NCBI RefSeq assembly: GCF_047729555.1 | Contig: NZ_CP159825.1 | Location: 310,001-374,000 of the forward strand | Origin: Porticoccus sp905181945 | GTDB taxonomy: Bacteria > Pseudomonadota > Gammaproteobacteria > Pseudomonadales > Porticoccaceae | DNA length: 64,000 bases | Reading direction: 5' to 3' | Shown: positions 63,170 to 64,000 of the stretch, piece after piece | Layout of the letters: the number at the start of each line of letters is the position of its first letter | How positions within the stretch are numbered: position 1 is the stretch's first letter | Program-made: the position numbers and the translations under genes | Notes under the pieces: generated by a model | The model's database searches: none | Seen by the model: only the letters and a program-made list of their open reading frames with translations | Told to the model about the DNA's origin: nothing

Positions 63170-63235
63170 AAAATTAGAACAAAGATCATCAGGCACAATC
63201 AGAGAAATATAATCATCTCCTAATAGGAAAATATA

Positions 63236-63712
63236 ATGAAAATTACAACTTACAAATATAGTGCAATAGCCTTAATCTCCTCTGTTTTATTAGCGGGCTG
63301 CTCTTCTGTAGCAACAATGCCAAGTGATAATATAACGACAGGATCGGTTGATGATAGTTCCATAAGAGGCTCTTCAATAGGAACGGACAGTAGAGTTTCC
63401 CGTGTATTTTACTTTGAGTTTGATAAGGTTGTACTGAATGCTGAAGCGCGATCTGCATTGCGTCTTCATGCTCAAAATCTTCAATCCAACCGAATTAATA
63501 TTCGCTTGCTGGGCCATGCTGATGAACGCGGTAGCCGCGAATATAATATGGCGCTAGGAGAAAGCAGAGGGAACGCTGTCCGTGACTTTTTAATTCAAGA
63601 AGGAGTTAATAGGTCATTGATCGAAGTGGTTAGCTATGGAGAAGAGCAAGCTGCTGTCTCAGGAAGCGAGGAAGGCTCTTGGGCGCTAAATCGTCGAGTA
63701 GAATTAAAATGA
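63236..63712 (+). CDS. pal: Peptidoglycan-associated lipoprotein Pal
   Basis: Outer-membrane lipoprotein anchoring the Tol complex to peptidoglycan. It has 158 residues. The lipobox is LLAGCSS (Cys about residue 22). An OmpA-like domain follows, with FEFDKVVLNAEARSAL and LGHADERGSREYNMALGESR, and NRRVELK at the end. ATG 63236 follows TAGGAAAAT. Confidence 0.97.
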   Translation: MKITTYKYSAIALISSVLLAGCSSVATMPSDNITTGSVDDSSIRGSSIGTDSRVSRVFYFEFDKVVLNAEARSALRLHAQNLQSNRINIRLLGHADERGSREYNMALGESRGNAVRDFLIQEGVNRSLIEVVSYGEEQAAVSGSEEGSWALNRRVELK

Positions 63713-63841
63713 TAGCTTAACAAGCGTAAAATTAAAATATACAGCGTCTGGTGTTAAAAGTTCAATTCGACATATATTTAGGTGATAGCCTGCTGGCACC
63801 CAAAAAACCTTAATCAGTCATTGTTAGGAGCACCTTGTTGT

Positions 63842-64000
63842 ATGCCCCCATATAATTATGTTGTAGTTTGTTTGGCTATTTTTTCAATGTCTGTTATTGC
63901 CGCTGCCCCAGTTTCAGAGATTGGCAAAAAACTGGAAACTACTAATAACTCCGTTGATTTAAGTGCGGACTCGCAATCTCTTCAGTATGACCCTCACTAT
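63842..64000 (+). CDS. cpoB: Tol-Pal accessory protein CpoB/YbgF, 5' part
   Basis: Runs off the window. The visible 53 residues begin with a signal peptide (hydrophobic YVVVCLAIFSMSVIAAAP, cleavage near AAA-P). The position directly after pal identifies CpoB (YbgF), the periplasmic TPR protein that coordinates Tol with peptidoglycan synthesis. The TPR part lies outside, so the call rests on position and the signal peptide. AGGAG is 11 nt before ATG 63842. Confidence 0.75.
   Translation, partial: MPPYNYVVVCLAIFSMSVIAAAPVSEIGKKLETTNNSVDLSADSQSLQYDPHY

Overview
The window reads as one continuous stretch of chromosome from a gammaproteobacterium, moderately AT-rich and densely coded. Protein sequences and gene order resemble the Pseudomonas/Cellvibrionales-like (marine) part of the class. 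Examples are valS-holC-pepA facing lptF-lptG, tRNA-Leu(CAA) followed by queA-tgt-secD-secF, hfq-hflX-hflK-hflC-hisZ-purA, rpsP-rimM-trmD-rplS, and ruvC-ruvA-ruvB-ybgC-tolQRAB-pal-cpoB. The assignment below class level is an inference. There is no phage, transposon, CRISPR array or obvious genomic island. The window is almost entirely core housekeeping genes, with a few small lineage-specific pieces.

Layout. 1-5 kb: 3' part of HMG-CoA lyase, a cytoplasmic parvulin, an SMP/AhpA-like membrane protein divergent from serB. 4.3-6.9 kb: the EF-P beta-lysylation module (epmB, efp, epmA). 6.9-14.2 kb: miaA-hfq-hflX-hflK-hflC-hisZ-purA. 14.3-20.1 kb (mostly minus strand): feoB/feoA with a Fur-box-like site, a Nudix hydrolase, a DUF1289 protein, a CNNM/CorC-type transporter and ypjD. 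20.4-24.1 kb: ffh, then the rpsP-rimM-trmD-rplS operon closed by a terminator. 24.2-32.5 kb: xerD-dsbC-hom-thrC, rlmJ, a HopJ-family protein, a small orphan, recJ. 32.5-44.6 kb: uup, prfB (with the programmed +1 frameshift), lysS, valS/holC/pepA, lptF/lptG. 44.7-46.8 kb: the least dense part, with an RDD protein, a PHA-system protein, a small secreted orphan, a probable decayed gene and about 330 bp of non-coding DNA. 46.8-52.3 kb: tRNA-Leu(CAA), queA, tgt, secD, secF. 52.3-57.2 kb: proS, a HIT protein, aspS and a striking repeat protein. 57.3-64 kb: ruvCAB under a textbook LexA box, then ybgC-tolQ-tolR-tolA-tolB-pal and the start of cpoB.

How the genes work together. Most of the window serves translation and its quality control (EF-P and its modifying enzymes, RF2, four aminoacyl-tRNA synthetases, tRNA modification by MiaA, TrmD, QueA and Tgt, rRNA methylation by RlmJ, Hfq). 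The rest covers protein export and envelope maintenance (Ffh, SecDF, DsbC, LptFG, Tol-Pal, HflKC), recombination and repair (RecJ, RuvABC, XerD), threonine biosynthesis and ferrous iron uptake.

The oddest items are the aspS-ruvC interval, where yebC usually sits: it holds instead a protein made mostly of 21 tandem copies of a 15-bp unit (VAEEV) with a basic KKPAI tail. There is also a perfect 13-bp inverted repeat in the aspS leader. Three neighbours expected from canonical synteny are absent: yajC between tgt and secD, yebC between aspS and ruvC, and the amiB-mutL block before miaA. TTG start codons are unusually common. I did not find a convincing new multi-gene system.
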